Shown here piece after piece: positions 34,126 to 45,445 of a stretch of 46,337 nucleotides of DNA. Source of the DNA: Bacteroidota bacterium (lineage in GTDB: Bacteria > Bacteroidota > Bacteroidia > Chitinophagales > Chitinophagaceae). The stretch is from the NCBI GenBank assembly GCA_024640225.1, contig JAHEFK010000011.1, forward strand, positions 1 through 46,337, in the 5' to 3' direction. The notes under the pieces are model-generated. The model was not told where the DNA came from and searched no databases. It saw only the letters and a list, made by a program, of their open reading frames with translations. Positions within the stretch are counted from its first letter, which is position 1, and every line of letters starts with the position of its first letter. A program made the position numbers and the translations under genes.

Positions 34126-37100
34126 CTATTCTTCATCATCGAATTGTAAAACATCGCGATTAGACAATAATAAATTCACTTCTTCTTTACTACCTACAAT
34201 CATATCGTTGTATACTCTTGCACCGGTACCTGCTGGTATTAGATTACCTGTAATAACGTTCTCTTTCAAGCCCATCAAGTTATCTACTTTACCATTGATC
34301 GCTGCTTGAGAAAGCACTTTAGTGGTTTCTTGGAACGATGCTGCAGAAATCCAACTTTGTGTACCTAAAGATGCTTTGGTAATACCTAACAACATTGGGT
34401 GCGACGTAGCTGCTTGTGCATCACGATACTCGATTAATTTTTTATCAGAGCGACGTAAGATACTGTTTGCTTCGCGAATTTCTCTTAGTGTCACGATACG
34501 GCCTGGTTCGAATTCTTCTGAATCGCCTGCATCAACAACAATTTTCTTGTCATAAATCCAATCGTTTTCAATTTGGAATTCTAATTTATCCACCACATCA
34601 TCTTCTAAGAACTTCGTATCGCCTGGCTCTACAATATTTACTTTACGCATCATTTGACGAACAATCACCTCAACGTGTTTATCGTTGATTTTTACACCTT
34701 GTAAACGATATACCTCTTGGATTTCATTTACTAAGTATTCTTGAACGGCAAATGGACCTTTAATAGCTAAGATATCACTTGGCGTAGTAGCACCTTCAGA
34801 TAATGGCATACCTGCTTTTAAGAAGTCGCCATCTTGCACCATGATATGTTTCGTTAATGGCACTAGATATTTTTTAATCAAGCCTTCTTTAGATTCAATA
34901 GCTATCTCACGGTTACCACGTTTGATATTACCGAAGCTTATTACACCATCAATCTCAGCAATGATCGCTGGATTGCTTGGGTTACGTGCTTCAAATAATT
35001 CCGTTACACGAGGAAGACCTCCGGTGATATCTCGGCTACGACCCATAACACGTGGTATTTTCACGATTACTTGTCCGTTGCGTACGCTATCGCCTTCGCT
35101 TACTATGATATGTGAACCTACCGGTAAGTTATAAGATTTTTCATCTTTACCGCTTACTTTAATAGAAGGTATTTTTGTTTTATCTTTTGATTCGATAACT
35201 ACTTTTTCACGGTGACCAGTTTGCTCATCCGCTTCTTCACGATACGTTACACCATCGATAATATTTTCTAAAACTATTTTACCAGTTCCTTCAGAAATGA
35301 TTACCGCATTGAACGGATCCCATGTACAAATCGCATCACCTTTCTTCACTTTTTGTTTATCTTTTACTTTCAATATAGAACCATACGGTATATTGTTAGT
35401 AGTATATAAACGATCTGTTGCTGGATCAATGAAACGAACCTCACCGGTACGACCGATAACTACAATTTCATCTACACCTTCATCGTTGGTATATTTAGTG
35501 GTACGTAATCCGTCGAACTGAATAGTACAATCAAATTTAGAAAGCATTTGAGATTCAATAGCAGAAGAACCTGCTACCCCACCCACGTGGAACGTACGTA
35601 AGGTTAACTGTGTACCTGGCTCACCAATTGATTGTGCAGCAATAATTCCTACTGCATCACCCATTTGTGACGTGTAACCCGTTGCTAAGTTCTTACCATA
35701 GCATTTAGAACAAACACCGCGTAAACTTTCGCATGTAAGTACCGATCTGATTTCCACCATTTCAACACCTCTATCTTCGATTAGTTTTGCATAATCTTCT
35801 GTAATCTCTTCGCCTGCTTGTACTAATACTTGACCAGATACTGGATCCAATACATTTTCCAATGAAGTACGACCTAAGATACGATCATATAAAGGCTCTA
35901 CAATTTCTTCATTATCTTTTAATGCAGTAGTAGCAATTCCACGAAGGGTACCACAATCTACTTCATTAATAACCACATCTTGCGCCACATCCACCAAACG
36001 ACGCGTTAAGTAACCAGCATCCGCTGTTTTCAACGCCGTATCCGCCAAACCTTTACGAGCACCATGGGTAGAGATAAAGTACTCTAATACCGATAGACCT
36101 GTTTTAAAGTTAGACAAGATTGGATTTTCAATAATCTCTGAACCAGAAGAACCAGAACGACGCGGCTTAGCCATCAATCCTCTTAATCCCGCCAACTGTT
36201 TTACTTGTTGTTTAGAACCACGAGCTCCAGAATCCAACATCATATACACGGAATTAAAACCTTGTTTATCCGTTTTCATTTCATGTAATAAGGTTTCTGT
36301 TACACGTGTATCTACACGAGACCAGATATCGATAATTTGGTTATAACGCTCATTATTGGTAATTAAACCCATATTGTAGTTATCCCAAACTTCGTCTACT
36401 TCTACTTGTGCATTCGTGATTAATTCTTCTTTAATATCTGGAACATTCAAGTCTTTAATATTAAATGATAATCCACCGCGGAATGCCGTACGGAATCCTA
36501 AGGTTTTGATATCATCTAAGAACTGAACCGTTTCAGGAATAGTCGTATTTTTTAAGATATTACCAATGATCTCACGAAGTGATTTTTTAGTTAATAACTC
36601 ATTTACATAACCATTTTGTTTAGGAACAAATTGATTAAATAATACACGACCTACAGTTGTTTCAATTAATTTATATTCTAATTCACCTTGCTCATTACGC
36701 ACAGTTGCTTTTACTTTAATCCAAGCATGCAAATCTGCACGACCTTCATTATGCGCGATGATAACTTCATCTGCATTATAGAACGTCATTCCTTGACCTT
36801 TTACGATTTCTGTTTCGGTTGTTTTTTTACCTTTAGAAATGTAGTATAAGCCCAAGACCATGTCTTGTGAAGGAAGGGTAATTGGCGTACCATTTTGAGG
36901 ATTCAAGATGTTATGAGAAGCCAACATTAATAATTGTGCTTCTAATACCGCTGCATTACTTAATGGAACGTGTACCGCCATTTGGTCACCATCGAAATCG
37001 GCATTAAACGCAGAACAAACTAATGGGTGCAATTGGATTGCTTTTCCTTCAATTAATTTTGGTTGGAATGCTTGAATTGATAAACGGTGTAATGTAGGGG

Positions 37101-38448
37101 CACGGTTTAATAATACGGGGTGACCTTTTAATACATTCTCTAAGATATCCCAAACAACAGCTTCTTTGCGCTCTACTAATTTCTTAGCGCTTTTTACTGT
37201 TTTTACAATACCTCTTTCAATAAGTTTACGAATGATAAATGGTTTGAATAACTCCGCAGCCATGTCTTTAGGTAAACCACACTCATGCAATTTCATTTCC
37301 GGACCTACAACGATAACCGAACGACCAGAGTAGTCGACACGCTTACCTAATAAGTTTTGACGGAAACGACCTTGTTTACCTTTCAATACATCTGATAAAG
37401 ATTTCAATGCACGACCACCTTCTGCTTTTACAGCATTTGATTTACGGCTATTATCAAATAAAGAATCTACCGCTTCTTGCAACATACGTTTTTCATTACG
37501 TAAGATTACTTCCGGCGCTTTAATTTCTATCAAACGTTTCAAACGGTTATTACGGATAATAACACGACGATAAAGATCATTCAAATCAGATGATGCAAAA
37601 CGACCGCCATCTAAAGGAACTAATGGACGTAATTCTGGAGGAATAACTGGTAAATAATGCATTACCATCCACTCCAATTTATTTTCTACACGCTCGTTAG
37701 CTTCACGGAACGATTCTACTACGCTTAAGCGTTTTAACGCTTCTTGTTTACGTTGTTGAGAAGTTTCGTTTGCAGCCGCGTTTCTTAATGCGCTAGATAA
37801 TTTGATAAGATCGATACGAGCAAGCAATTGGTGAATTGCTTCTGCACCCATTTTAGCAATAAATTTATTAGGATCTTCATCCGGTAAATATTGATTTTCT
37901 TTAGAAATGCTATCTAAGATTTCTAAGTACTCATCTTCTGTAAGTAACGCTTGGTGCGTATCTTCAGAATCTTTTAAATTCAATTTTTGACGGATTAAAT
38001 CTTCCGCTTCACCAGCTTGAATTACCGCAAAACGTTCGTAATAAACGATCGTTTCCATTTTTTTGGAACTCATGCCTAATAAGTAACCAATTTTATTGGG
38101 CAAACTTTTGAAATACCAAATGTGCACGATTGGTACTACCAATTTGATATGACCTAAACGCTCACGACGTACTTTTTTCTCTGTAACTTCTACACCACAA
38201 CGATCACATACGATGCCTTTGTAACGGATACGCTTGTACTTACCGCAATAGCATTCGTAATCTTTTACAGGTCCAAATATTTTTTCACAGAAAAGACCAT
38301 CTCTTTCTGGTTTGTATGTACGATAATTAATCGTTTCTGGTTTTAAAACCTCTCCAAAAGAGCGGTTTAAAATAGCATCTGGAGATGCTAAGCTAATCGT
38401 AATTTGATTAAATCCAGCTTTCGGACGGAAATCCTTTTTATTTGCCAT
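34126..38448 (-). CDS. rpoC: RNA polymerase beta' subunit
   Basis: 1440 residues. The N-terminal zinc ribbon has C66-Y-C68 and C81-x2-C84. The catalytic loop N-A-D-F-D-G-D-Q-M is at 482-490 and holds the three Mg2+-binding aspartates D484, D486 and D488. The second zinc site has [12 protein letters not shown]. The bridge-helix and trigger-loop region follows ([16 protein letters not shown]). It ends in an acidic tail (D-D-E-E). It follows rpoB after 107 bases that contain a strong hairpin. Confidence 0.98.
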   Translation of the reverse strand: MANKKDFRPKAGFNQITISLASPDAILNRSFGEVLKPETINYRTYKPERDGLFCEKIFGPVKDYECYCGKYKRIRYKGIVCDRCGVEVTEKKVRRERLGHIKLVVPIVHIWYFKSLPNKIGYLLGMSSKKMETIVYYERFAVIQAGEAEDLIRQKLNLKDSEDTHQALLTEDEYLEILDSISKENQYLPDEDPNKFIAKMGAEAIHQLLARIDLIKLSSALRNAAANETSQQRKQEALKRLSVVESFREANERVENKLEWMVMHYLPVIPPELRPLVPLDGGRFASSDLNDLYRRVIIRNNRLKRLIEIKAPEVILRNEKRMLQEAVDSLFDNSRKSNAVKAEGGRALKSLSDVLKGKQGRFRQNLLGKRVDYSGRSVIVVGPEMKLHECGLPKDMAAELFKPFIIRKLIERGIVKTVKSAKKLVERKEAVVWDILENVLKGHPVLLNRAPTLHRLSIQAFQPKLIEGKAIQLHPLVCSAFNADFDGDQMAVHVPLSNAAVLEAQLLMLASHNILNPQNGTPITLPSQDMVLGLYYISKGKKTTETEIVKGQGMTFYNADEVIIAHNEGRADLHAWIKVKATVRNEQGELEYKLIETTVGRVLFNQFVPKQNGYVNELLTKKSLREIIGNILKNTTIPETVQFLDDIKTLGFRTAFRGGLSFNIKDLNVPDIKEELITNAQVEVDEVWDNYNMGLITNNERYNQIIDIWSRVDTRVTETLLHEMKTDKQGFNSVYMMLDSGARGSKQQVKQLAGLRGLMAKPRRSGSSGSEIIENPILSNFKTGLSVLEYFISTHGARKGLADTALKTADAGYLTRRLVDVAQDVVINEVDCGTLRGIATTALKDNEEIVEPLYDRILGRTSLENVLDPVSGQVLVQAGEEITEDYAKLIEDRGVEMVEIRSVLTCESLRGVCSKCYGKNLATGYTSQMGDAVGIIAAQSIGEPGTQLTLRTFHVGGVAGSSAIESQMLSKFDCTIQFDGLRTTKYTNDEGVDEIVVIGRTGEVRFIDPATDRLYTTNNIPYGSILKVKDKQKVKKGDAICTWDPFNAVIISEGTGKIVLENIIDGVTYREEADEQTGHREKVVIESKDKTKIPSIKVSGKDEKSYNLPVGSHIIVSEGDSVRNGQVIVKIPRVMGRSRDITGGLPRVTELFEARNPSNPAIIAEIDGVISFGNIKRGNREIAIESKEGLIKKYLVPLTKHIMVQDGDFLKAGMPLSEGATTPSDILAIKGPFAVQEYLVNEIQEVYRLQGVKINDKHVEVIVRQMMRKVNIVEPGDTKFLEDDVVDKLEFQIENDWIYDKKIVVDAGDSEEFEPGRIVTLREIREANSILRRSDKKLIEYRDAQAATSHPMLLGITKASLGTQSWISAASFQETTKVLSQAAINGKVDNLMGLKENVITGNLIPAGTGARVYNDMIVGSKEEVNLLLSNRDVLQFDDEE

Positions 38449-38522
38449 ATCTAAAAAGAAGTGTTTTAGTTTTAATTAATAGGGTTTAGTAAAAGTGCTT
38501 TTTTAAAAGCAAATGAATAAGG

Positions 38523-38546
38523 GCGTGTTGCTCGCAAGCAACACGC
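38523..38546 (-). other. Stable hairpin between rpoB and rpoC
   Basis: GCGTGTTGC and GCAACACGC form a 9-bp perfect stem around TCGCAA, 9 bases after the rpoB stop. On the minus strand no T-run follows, so it is not a normal terminator. It could be an RNA processing or stability element, or a partial attenuator. Confidence 0.6.
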
Positions 38547-38555
38547 TACTTATTA

Positions 38556-41500
38556 TTAATCAAATTTCAATTCTAAACCTAAGCCACGTAATTCATTTAC
38601 TAATACGTTGAATGATTCAGGGATACCTGTTTTTGGTATATTATCACCTTTCACAATTGCTTCGTATGTTTTTGCTCTACCGATAATGTCATCCGATTTA
38701 ATGGTTAACAATTCTTGTAGAATATTAGCTGCACCATAAGCCTCAAGTGCCCATACCTCCATCTCACCAAAACGTTGACCTCCAAATTGAGCTTTACCAC
38801 CCAATGGTTGTTGTGTAATCAACGAGTATGGACCAATAGAACGTGCGTGCATTTTATCATCAACCATGTGGTGTAGTTTAATCATGTAGATGATACCTAC
38901 GGTTGCTTTTTGGTGGAAACGCTCTCCGGTTTCTCCATCAAACAAATGGGTGTGACCAAATTCTGGTAAACCAGCATCGGTAATCAACTCATCAATTTCT
39001 GCTACACTTGCACCATCAAAAATTGGTGTTGCAAATTTCACATTCAATTTCTCACCAGCCCATCCTAAAATGGTTTCATAGATTTGACCTAAGTTCATAC
39101 GAGAAGGTACCCCAAGTGGATTCAATACGATATCTACTGGTGTTCCATCTTCTAAGAATGGCATATCTTCTTGACGAACGATACGTGCAACAATACCTTT
39201 GTTACCGTGACGACCCGCCATTTTATCACCCACTTTCAATTTACGTTTGCTAGCTAAGTATACTTTCGCTAATTTCAATACACCGGTTGGTAATTCGTCT
39301 CCGATAGAAAGATTGAATTTCTCACGTTTGAAACGACCAATTTCTTCGTTGTATTTAATATTGAAGTTGTGTAATAATTGATTTACTAAATCATCCGTTG
39401 CTTGATCACCCGTCCATCCTAATGGATTTACATTTGCGTAATCAATAGACGATAATGTTTTAGAATTGAATTTACCACCTTTACTTAAAACCAATTCGCC
39501 ATAAGCATTACTAATACCAACCGAAGTTTTGTCTTTCAACAATACTTGTAGTTTTTCGATTAATAATTCTTTGATATCTTCTAAATTTTTCTTGTGTGCT
39601 GCTTCGATTTTTTCAACCGCAGCTTTTTCGTTCAATTTAGCTTTCTTATCTTTTTTAGCGCGTTGGAATAATTTTTTCTCAATCACCGTTCCTTCAATTC
39701 CACTTGGTGCTTTTAAAGAAGCATCTTTCGCATCACCTGCTTTATCTCCGAAGATAGCTCGTAAAAGTTTTTCTTCTGGAGTAGGATCCGTTTCTCCTTT
39801 TGGTGTGATTTTACCAATTAGAATATCACCTTCTTTAATGTGTGCTCCTATACGAATGATACCATTTTCATCTAAATCTTTAGTAGCTTCTTCAGAAATA
39901 TTAGGAATATCTTTCGTCAATTCTTCTTCGCCTAATTTCGTATCACGAACTTCTAATTCATATTCATCGATATGGATAGAAGTGAATAAATCGTCGCGAA
40001 CTACTTTTTCATTAATTACAATCGCATCCTCAAAGTTGTATCCTTTCCATGGCATGAATGCTACTTTAAGGTTACGGCCTAATGCTAATTCACCATCTTT
40101 AGTAGCATAGCCTTCTGTTAAGAAATCACCTTTCTTAATTTGTTGGCCTTTTACTACGCAAGGGCGTAAAGTAATAGACGTACTTTGGTTGGTTTTCTTG
40201 TATTTAGTAAGCGTATAAATTTTTAAATCATCTTCGAAAGAAACTAAACGTTGGTTTTCTGTTCTTTCGTAACGAACATGAATTTCGTTTGCATCTACAT
40301 ACTCTACTACCCCAGTTCCTTCTGCATGAATTTGAATACGCGCATCTCTTGCTGCTTTTGCTTCTAAGCCAGTACCTACGATAGGCACTTGCGGACGAAT
40401 CAATGGAACAGCTTGACGTTGCATGTTCGAACCCATTAAGGCACGGTTCGCATCATCATGTTCTAAGAACGGAATCATAGAAGCCGATAAACCAACAATT
40501 TGGTTTGGCGCGACGTCCATCCATTCAACATCCGATTTGTCCAAAATTGGGAAATCGCCTGTTTCTCTGGATTTAATTTTATCTTCAATGAAATTACCTT
40601 TCTCATCAATTGGCGCATTTGCTTGCGCAATTCTTGCCAAATCTTCTTCTTCAGCACTTAAAAATTTAATATTCTTAAGATCTACACGACCTTCTTTTAC
40701 TTTACGATAAGGCGTTTCGATGAAGCCCATATCATTGATTTTTGCGTGTACACAAAGTGTAGAAATCAAACCAATGTTTGGACCTTCCGGAGTTTCAATA
40801 GTACATAAACGACCATAGTGCGAATAGTGTACGTCACGCACCTCGAAACCAGCTCTTTCACGACTTAAACCGCCGGGACCTAACGCAGAAATACGACGTT
40901 TGTGCGTAATTTCAGACAATGGATTGGTTTGGTCTAAGAATTGAGATAATTGAGATGTTCCGAAGAAGGAGTTGATAACAGAAGATAACGTTCTTGCATT
41001 AATCAAATCAATTGGCGTGAATACTTCATTATCACGAACGTTCATACGCTCACGAATCGTTCTAGCCATACGCGCTAGACCAACACCAAATTGAGCAAAT
41101 AATTGTTCACCTACTGTACGAACACGACGATTGCTTAAGTGATCGATATCATCGATTTCTGCTTTCGCATTGGTTAAACGTACTAGGTATTTAATGATAG
41201 ATATAATATCTTGTTTGTTTAAAACTTTTGATTTTAAAGAAACATCTAATCCTAATTTTTTATTGATTTTGTAACGACCAACTTCTCCTAAATCATAACG
41301 TTTGTCGGAGAAGAATAGTTTTTCAATGATACCTCTAGCTGTTTCATCATCTGGCGCTTCACTACCACGTAATTGTTGGTAGATATGTTTTACCGCTTCT
41401 AATTCAGAGTTCGACGTATCTTTATTTAAGGTATTGTAAATGATAGAATAGTCACCGCTCATTTCTTCTTTTTGTAAGAATACAGTAGCAATGCCCATTT

Positions 41501-42368
41501 CAACAATTAAAGCTGCGTTATCTTCATCTAAGATGCTATCGCGATCCAATACCACTTCATTACGCTCAATAGTAACTACTTCACCGGTATCTTCATCTAC
41601 GAAATCTTCTGTCCAGCTACGCAATACTCTTGCAGCTAAACGACGACCAATATGAGGTGCTAAGGCTTTTTTATCCGCTTTCACTTCATCGGCCATGCCA
41701 AATAATTCTAAGATATCTTTATCTGTTTCATAACCTATTGCACGCAATAAAGTAGTAACAGGGAATTTTTTCTTACGATCGATGTATGCATACATCACGT
41801 TGTTGATATCGGTAGCAAACTCCATCCATGCACCTTTGAAAGGAATTACACGAGCAGAGTAAATTTTAGTTCCATTAGGATGCACACTTTGTCCGAAGAA
41901 TACACCAGGAGAACGATGTAATTGAGAAACAACTACACGCTCAGCACCATTGATAACGAAAGTACCACGCGGTGTCATGTAAGGGATATTTCCTAAAAAC
42001 ACATCTTGTACAATGGTTTCGAAATCTACGTGCTCTTCGTCGTTACAGCTTAATTTCAATTTCGCTTTCAACGGAACAGAATACGTTAATCCACGCTCCA
42101 TACACTCTTCGATAGTATAACGAGGAGGATCGATGAAGTAATCTAAGAATTCTAAAACGAAGATGTTACGAGTGTCGGTGATCGGGAAATTCTCTTGAAA
42201 TACCCTAAACAATCCTTCATTGTCTCGCTTATCTGGCGTAGTTTCTAATTGGAAAAAATCTTGAAACGATTGAAGCTGAATAGCTAATAAATCAGGTGTT
42301 TCAGCTACGTCTTGAATTTTCCCGAAATTAATGCGACCGCTTGGGGTTCTCTTTTTCGTAATTGCCAT
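38556..42368 (-). CDS. rpoB: RNA polymerase beta subunit
   Basis: 1270 residues. The rifampicin pocket reads [13 protein letters not shown] then H-K-R-R-I-S-A-L-G. Relative to E. coli it has L at 515 and T at 518, while D516, H526, R529 and S531 are kept, so no common resistance substitution is visible. The active-site blocks E-G-P-N-I-G-L-I and [12 protein letters not shown] are present. ATG start with an AGGAGA Shine-Dalgarno about 10 bases upstream, unusual for this phylum. Ribosomal genes rplKAJL do not precede it. Confidence 0.98.
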   Translation of the reverse strand: MAITKKRTPSGRINFGKIQDVAETPDLLAIQLQSFQDFFQLETTPDKRDNEGLFRVFQENFPITDTRNIFVLEFLDYFIDPPRYTIEECMERGLTYSVPLKAKLKLSCNDEEHVDFETIVQDVFLGNIPYMTPRGTFVINGAERVVVSQLHRSPGVFFGQSVHPNGTKIYSARVIPFKGAWMEFATDINNVMYAYIDRKKKFPVTTLLRAIGYETDKDILELFGMADEVKADKKALAPHIGRRLAARVLRSWTEDFVDEDTGEVVTIERNEVVLDRDSILDEDNAALIVEMGIATVFLQKEEMSGDYSIIYNTLNKDTSNSELEAVKHIYQQLRGSEAPDDETARGIIEKLFFSDKRYDLGEVGRYKINKKLGLDVSLKSKVLNKQDIISIIKYLVRLTNAKAEIDDIDHLSNRRVRTVGEQLFAQFGVGLARMARTIRERMNVRDNEVFTPIDLINARTLSSVINSFFGTSQLSQFLDQTNPLSEITHKRRISALGPGGLSRERAGFEVRDVHYSHYGRLCTIETPEGPNIGLISTLCVHAKINDMGFIETPYRKVKEGRVDLKNIKFLSAEEEDLARIAQANAPIDEKGNFIEDKIKSRETGDFPILDKSDVEWMDVAPNQIVGLSASMIPFLEHDDANRALMGSNMQRQAVPLIRPQVPIVGTGLEAKAARDARIQIHAEGTGVVEYVDANEIHVRYERTENQRLVSFEDDLKIYTLTKYKKTNQSTSITLRPCVVKGQQIKKGDFLTEGYATKDGELALGRNLKVAFMPWKGYNFEDAIVINEKVVRDDLFTSIHIDEYELEVRDTKLGEEELTKDIPNISEEATKDLDENGIIRIGAHIKEGDILIGKITPKGETDPTPEEKLLRAIFGDKAGDAKDASLKAPSGIEGTVIEKKLFQRAKKDKKAKLNEKAAVEKIEAAHKKNLEDIKELLIEKLQVLLKDKTSVGISNAYGELVLSKGGKFNSKTLSSIDYANVNPLGWTGDQATDDLVNQLLHNFNIKYNEEIGRFKREKFNLSIGDELPTGVLKLAKVYLASKRKLKVGDKMAGRHGNKGIVARIVRQEDMPFLEDGTPVDIVLNPLGVPSRMNLGQIYETILGWAGEKLNVKFATPIFDGASVAEIDELITDAGLPEFGHTHLFDGETGERFHQKATVGIIYMIKLHHMVDDKMHARSIGPYSLITQQPLGGKAQFGGQRFGEMEVWALEAYGAANILQELLTIKSDDIIGRAKTYEAIVKGDNIPKTGIPESFNVLVNELRGLGLELKFD

Positions 42369-42378
42369 AGTAAATGTA

Positions 42379-42385
42379 TCTCCTT
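42379..42385 (-). promoter_or_regulatory. Shine-Dalgarno site of rpoB
   Basis: On the minus strand AAGGAGA ends 10 bases before the rpoB ATG. A full-strength site is uncommon in Bacteroidota, where most starts lack one. Confidence 0.6.
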
Positions 42386-42395
42386 TTTATCTAAA

Positions 42396-42437
42396 ACAAA
42401 AAAATCCTGATCACGAGAATAGCTCCCCGAGTTCAGG
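42396..42437 (-). promoter_or_regulatory. Terminator-like hairpin in the rpoB leader (possible attenuator)
   Basis: On the minus strand CCTGAACTCGGGG pairs with CTCGTGATCAGG with two single-base mismatches, and ATTTTTTTG follows. It lies between the rpoBC promoter and the rpoB start, so it could attenuate the operon. The palindrome TTTTGATCAAAA at 42462-42473 lies upstream in the same leader and might form part of an alternative fold. Confidence 0.5.
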
Positions 42438-42512
42438 TTTAAATGTATTAATTTGACAGATTTTTGATCAAAATTTGTTTTTGCACGTGCTTGCTTTCCC
42501 CAAAAAGGGACG

Positions 42513-42544
42513 CAAATATACTAATACCCGGTGGAAATAACAAA
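42513..42544 (-). promoter_or_regulatory. Promoter of rpoBC
   Basis: On the minus strand TTTG (42544-42541), 20 bases, then TATATTTG (42520-42513) match the Bacteroidota primary sigma consensus closely. The leader to rpoB would be about 140 bases. The rest of the 314-base gap (42545-42682) is very AT-rich, with no gene and no clear terminator for the upstream glycosyltransferase gene. Confidence 0.8.
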
Positions 42545-42682
42545 TTCTATTTGAATTTTTAAGTTTTTTAGCAATTTTTAACAACTAAAAATAGACATTC
42601 AACTTCCTTGTAAAATATAATATACTTATTATCAATAACTTATACAAATAATGATTGCTATACAATAACTATACCAAAATTA

Positions 42683-44590
42683 TTATTGTTGGCTTTGTTC
42701 TATAAGTAGTTGCGCCTGACTATAATATTTCTGAGCCGTTTGGGTATCTCCTTTAGCCTGATACAATTGCATAGCAATTTGTAGCGCATCTAAATCTTCC
42801 GGATTCATCTTTAGCACTTGGTCGATATAGAAAATTGCCTTGCTTAGATCACCCAAATTAGCTGCAGCAATAGCGGCATTTAAATAGGCAGTTTCATTAT
42901 TACTATCAAAAGCGAGTGCTTTATCGAAAAAAGGAAGTGCATTAGCAAAATCTTTTTGGGCTAATAATTGGGCCGCCTTGTATGCATTGCGTTCTGGATC
43001 ATTTTTTAGTATGGCATACAAAACAGTTTCGTCAGCTTTGATAGCTGCAACCATACTTTTGGGAGGGAAATAACCCCCTTGGAGCAAATTCTTGTCAACA
43101 AATCGAGAAAAAAGTATGCAATAATCCCAGGGCTTGTCATAGCGCTGACCATAACGCACATAGTCTATCTTCCATGGCAAATGCATGCTTTTTACATATT
43201 GCTGCATCGGCTCAAAGCAATTGGTCGTAACCGTAATCGAATCTTTCGAAGAACGAGTTAGCTCGCTCAACTTTATCGTTGCTTGCTTCATGCCATTCAT
43301 ATAATAATCAGTTTCATAGTATCCAAATGCACCATCTACCCCACCTTCAAATTCGTTGAAATAAACAATTTGATTCGGATGATTTTTAATCATCCATTGC
43401 AATGGCAAAAGCATTCCCAAAACTACCCCTACAATAACAACAACAGAGGCAAATTTAGCAGGTAACCAATTTTTTAAACTAACAACACTTAACGTAGCTA
43501 AAACAATCAACATCGGATATACAAATAATACATGACGCCAACCATCATAGAGCGGTGCATGTTTGTAGATGATGTACACTACCGGGAAAAAACAAGCAAA
43601 TACCACAAATAACCAAGCTTCTTTTTTGTAAGCTTTATTGAAATAAGCAATTGGGAACAATACAAACAAAAACAACACGATAATCGGCGAAGTAATGAAT
43701 AGATATTTAGGAATATAATACCAAGGCACTTGGGAGCTAACGATAGAAGCATCGTTAAACAGCATTCTAATATTCGTTGAAAAATTAGACATTTCTGCCA
43801 ATGCTATAAACGGATTACTAAGCGGCGCTTGTAATGCGAACGGCCAAAATACCAGTCCTAAGAAATAAGCTATAATGCAGGCTAAAATTGACTTCCATGC
43901 TATGGATTTCATTTCAGCAGACAACAAGCCAAATGATTTTCTCCATACAAATATATATTGTATAGACAATGCCACCGCTAAATAAGGAATTAATAACAAA
44001 CCCCCAACACGAATATTAATAGCTAATGCAACAGCTACAACAAAGCCAATAAAGTCGGTCCATTTTACGACGGGCATTTTTTGCACCAATCGTAAAATAT
44101 AATAAACACCCATTGTCATCCCTAAAGCAAAGGGAATATCTTTCGGGTTGTTCATGCACTCGCCCAAGAAACGAGGCGACAATCCAATAAGTATAGTAGC
44201 AATTAAAGCGCCTTCCCAAGCAGCAAAACGTTTTGCAATAAGTGCGGTGAATATAATCGCTAAAAAACCAAATATAGCATTTATAGCATGCCTTGTTTCA
44301 AACGGATCGGAATGGGTCATTTTCTGCACTGCAACACATAAGCCATCATAGAAACCTCCGTAATAAAAAACATTATTGTTTCTATTATTAAATACAAAAT
44401 GCACACAAGAAGTATCTGTTCCAGCTGTTTTAAAATAATTAAAAACACTTTCGCCATATGCCTGCTGCGTTACTTCATCTCCAGTAATACCAAAGTCTTT
44501 AAAGTTGAGCATCATAAAAGAAAAAAGACCTATCCATACAAGATAGGTTGCATATTTAGCCCATGAATTATTGATTTTATTTAATTGCAT
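42683..44590 (-). CDS. GT-C glycosyltransferase (GT39/PMT-like) with C-terminal TPR domain
   Basis: 635 residues. About ten membrane segments lie between 12 and 400. The first periplasmic loop begins G-I-T-G-D-E (D38-E39), the acidic pair that binds metal in GT-C enzymes; L-S-P-R-F-L-G-E near 138 and W-R-H-V-L-F-V-Y-P near 346 also fit PMT/ArnT-type proteins. A soluble region follows (about 400-530), then TPR repeats at about 532-635 with Y-L-N-A-A-I-A-A-A-N-L-G-D and N-P-E-D near 594. These enzymes use polyprenyl-phosphate sugars outside the cytoplasm. It overlaps the GT2 gene by 10 bases, and that neighbour may make its donor. Confidence 0.8.
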   Translation of the reverse strand: MQLNKINNSWAKYATYLVWIGLFSFMMLNFKDFGITGDEVTQQAYGESVFNYFKTAGTDTSCVHFVFNNRNNNVFYYGGFYDGLCVAVQKMTHSDPFETRHAINAIFGFLAIIFTALIAKRFAAWEGALIATILIGLSPRFLGECMNNPKDIPFALGMTMGVYYILRLVQKMPVVKWTDFIGFVVAVALAINIRVGGLLLIPYLAVALSIQYIFVWRKSFGLLSAEMKSIAWKSILACIIAYFLGLVFWPFALQAPLSNPFIALAEMSNFSTNIRMLFNDASIVSSQVPWYYIPKYLFITSPIIVLFLFVLFPIAYFNKAYKKEAWLFVVFACFFPVVYIIYKHAPLYDGWRHVLFVYPMLIVLATLSVVSLKNWLPAKFASVVVIVGVVLGMLLPLQWMIKNHPNQIVYFNEFEGGVDGAFGYYETDYYMNGMKQATIKLSELTRSSKDSITVTTNCFEPMQQYVKSMHLPWKIDYVRYGQRYDKPWDYCILFSRFVDKNLLQGGYFPPKSMVAAIKADETVLYAILKNDPERNAYKAAQLLAQKDFANALPFFDKALAFDSNNETAYLNAAIAAANLGDLSKAIFYIDQVLKMNPEDLDALQIAMQLYQAKGDTQTAQKYYSQAQLLIEQSQQ

Positions 44591-45348
44591 TTTCTAATTT
44601 TTTTATTATTGAACGACCATTTTATTTGTGTACTAATTCGTAATACTTCGAAAAACATTTTAGCACCATCTGTAAAAACATTTATTTTACTTCCCTCAAT
44701 AGCATGCCATTCAATAGGCATTTCTTTAATCTGCAATCCAAACAGATGGGCCTTGTATAAAATCTCTACATCATGTGCCCAGCCATTAGTTTGCAAATCT
44801 TTAAATATGGTACTTGCCCATTTTACTGGATATAATTTAAATCCACACTGCGTATCTTTTATCGACAAGGGAGTCAGTAGCTTAACAATGAAATTAAAAA
44901 TATGGCCTACTGTTTTTCTATTTGATCGTTGAAAAATAGTTGATTGCGCATGCTCTCTTGAACCAATATAAATAGTATTAGCATTAAAGTTATTTTCTGT
45001 AGCCAACCAATTTAATAACTCTTTTGGATGTGTAGCCATATCAGCATCAAGCGTGAGCACAAAATCTCCTTTAGCTAATAAACAACCATACTTCAACGCC
45101 CCACCCTTACCCGTATTTTCTTGATGTAAAATACGAATACAATCGGCATGTGCTACATATACAGGATGATGTTGTAAAACTTCTGCTGTAGCATCGTTAC
45201 TGCCATCATCTACAATAATAATCTCTAAAAAGGCATTCCATTCTTTAATAAAAGCAGCTAATCCTGCATACATTAAATCTACACGCGTAGCTTCATTATA
45301 GCAAGGAATAATTAAAGATAATCTAGGCAAGCTGCTTATTGCATTCAT
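44581..45348 (-). CDS. ALG5/DPM1-like GT2 (polyprenyl-phosphate glycosyltransferase)
   Basis: About 255 residues from the ATG at 45348 (a GTG at 45363 is also in frame). L-S-L-I-I-P-C-Y-N-E, I-I-I-V-D-D-G-S-N-D and L-T-L-D-A-D-M form the GT-A core. I-G-S-R-E-H-A then Q-R-S-N-R and D-T-Q-C-G-F-K-L-Y are close to eukaryotic ALG5, which makes dolichyl-phosphate glucose. No C-terminal membrane helix. Probably makes undecaprenyl- or polyprenyl-phosphate sugar for the GT-C enzyme encoded next. Sugar not determined. Confidence 0.85.
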   Translation of the reverse strand: MNAISSLPRLSLIIPCYNEATRVDLMYAGLAAFIKEWNAFLEIIIVDDGSNDATAEVLQHHPVYVAHADCIRILHQENTGKGGALKYGCLLAKGDFVLTLDADMATHPKELLNWLATENNFNANTIYIGSREHAQSTIFQRSNRKTVGHIFNFIVKLLTPLSIKDTQCGFKLYPVKWASTIFKDLQTNGWAHDVEILYKAHLFGLQIKEMPIEWHAIEGSKINVFTDGAKMFFEVLRISTQIKWSFNNKKIRKCN

Positions 45349-45380
45349 TTGTTTTTCTATCACTTAGTAAAATAGATGAA

Positions 45381-45388
45381 CAAAAATA
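45381..45388 (-). promoter_or_regulatory. Divergent promoter -7 element for the glycosyltransferase pair
   Basis: On the minus strand this reads TATTTTTG, an exact TAnnTTTG match 33 bases before the GT2 ATG. It lies 2 bases from the opposite-strand element at 45391. Confidence 0.45.
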
Positions 45389-45390
45389 AT

Positions 45391-45398
45391 TAAATTTG
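45391..45398 (+). promoter_or_regulatory. Divergent promoter -7 element for the methyltransferase
   Basis: TAAATTTG matches TAnnTTTG exactly, 47 bases before the ATG at 45446. No TTG box at the usual distance. Confidence 0.5.
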
Positions 45399-45445
45399 TC
45401 ATTAACACTAATTTCGTAAGCAATTAGTTTAAATAAATAGATTTT

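Noticed and set aside
39529-40110. Long plus-strand open frame (193 codons) opposite rpoB
   Set aside because: It lies wholly antisense to rpoB; its Ser/Phe-rich translation is what the reverse complement of the rpoB reading frame gives, and no promoter or family match was seen.
38556-42368. rpoB differences in the rifampicin pocket (L at 515 and T at 518 in E. coli numbering) as resistance mutations
   Set aside because: The positions most often linked to resistance (516, 526, 531) are unchanged; the differences look like ordinary lineage variation.
42545-42682. AT-rich stretch downstream of the GT-C gene, checked for a terminator, small RNA or short gene
   Set aside because: No stable hairpin with a T-run, no coding frame with a plausible start and no recognised RNA was found.
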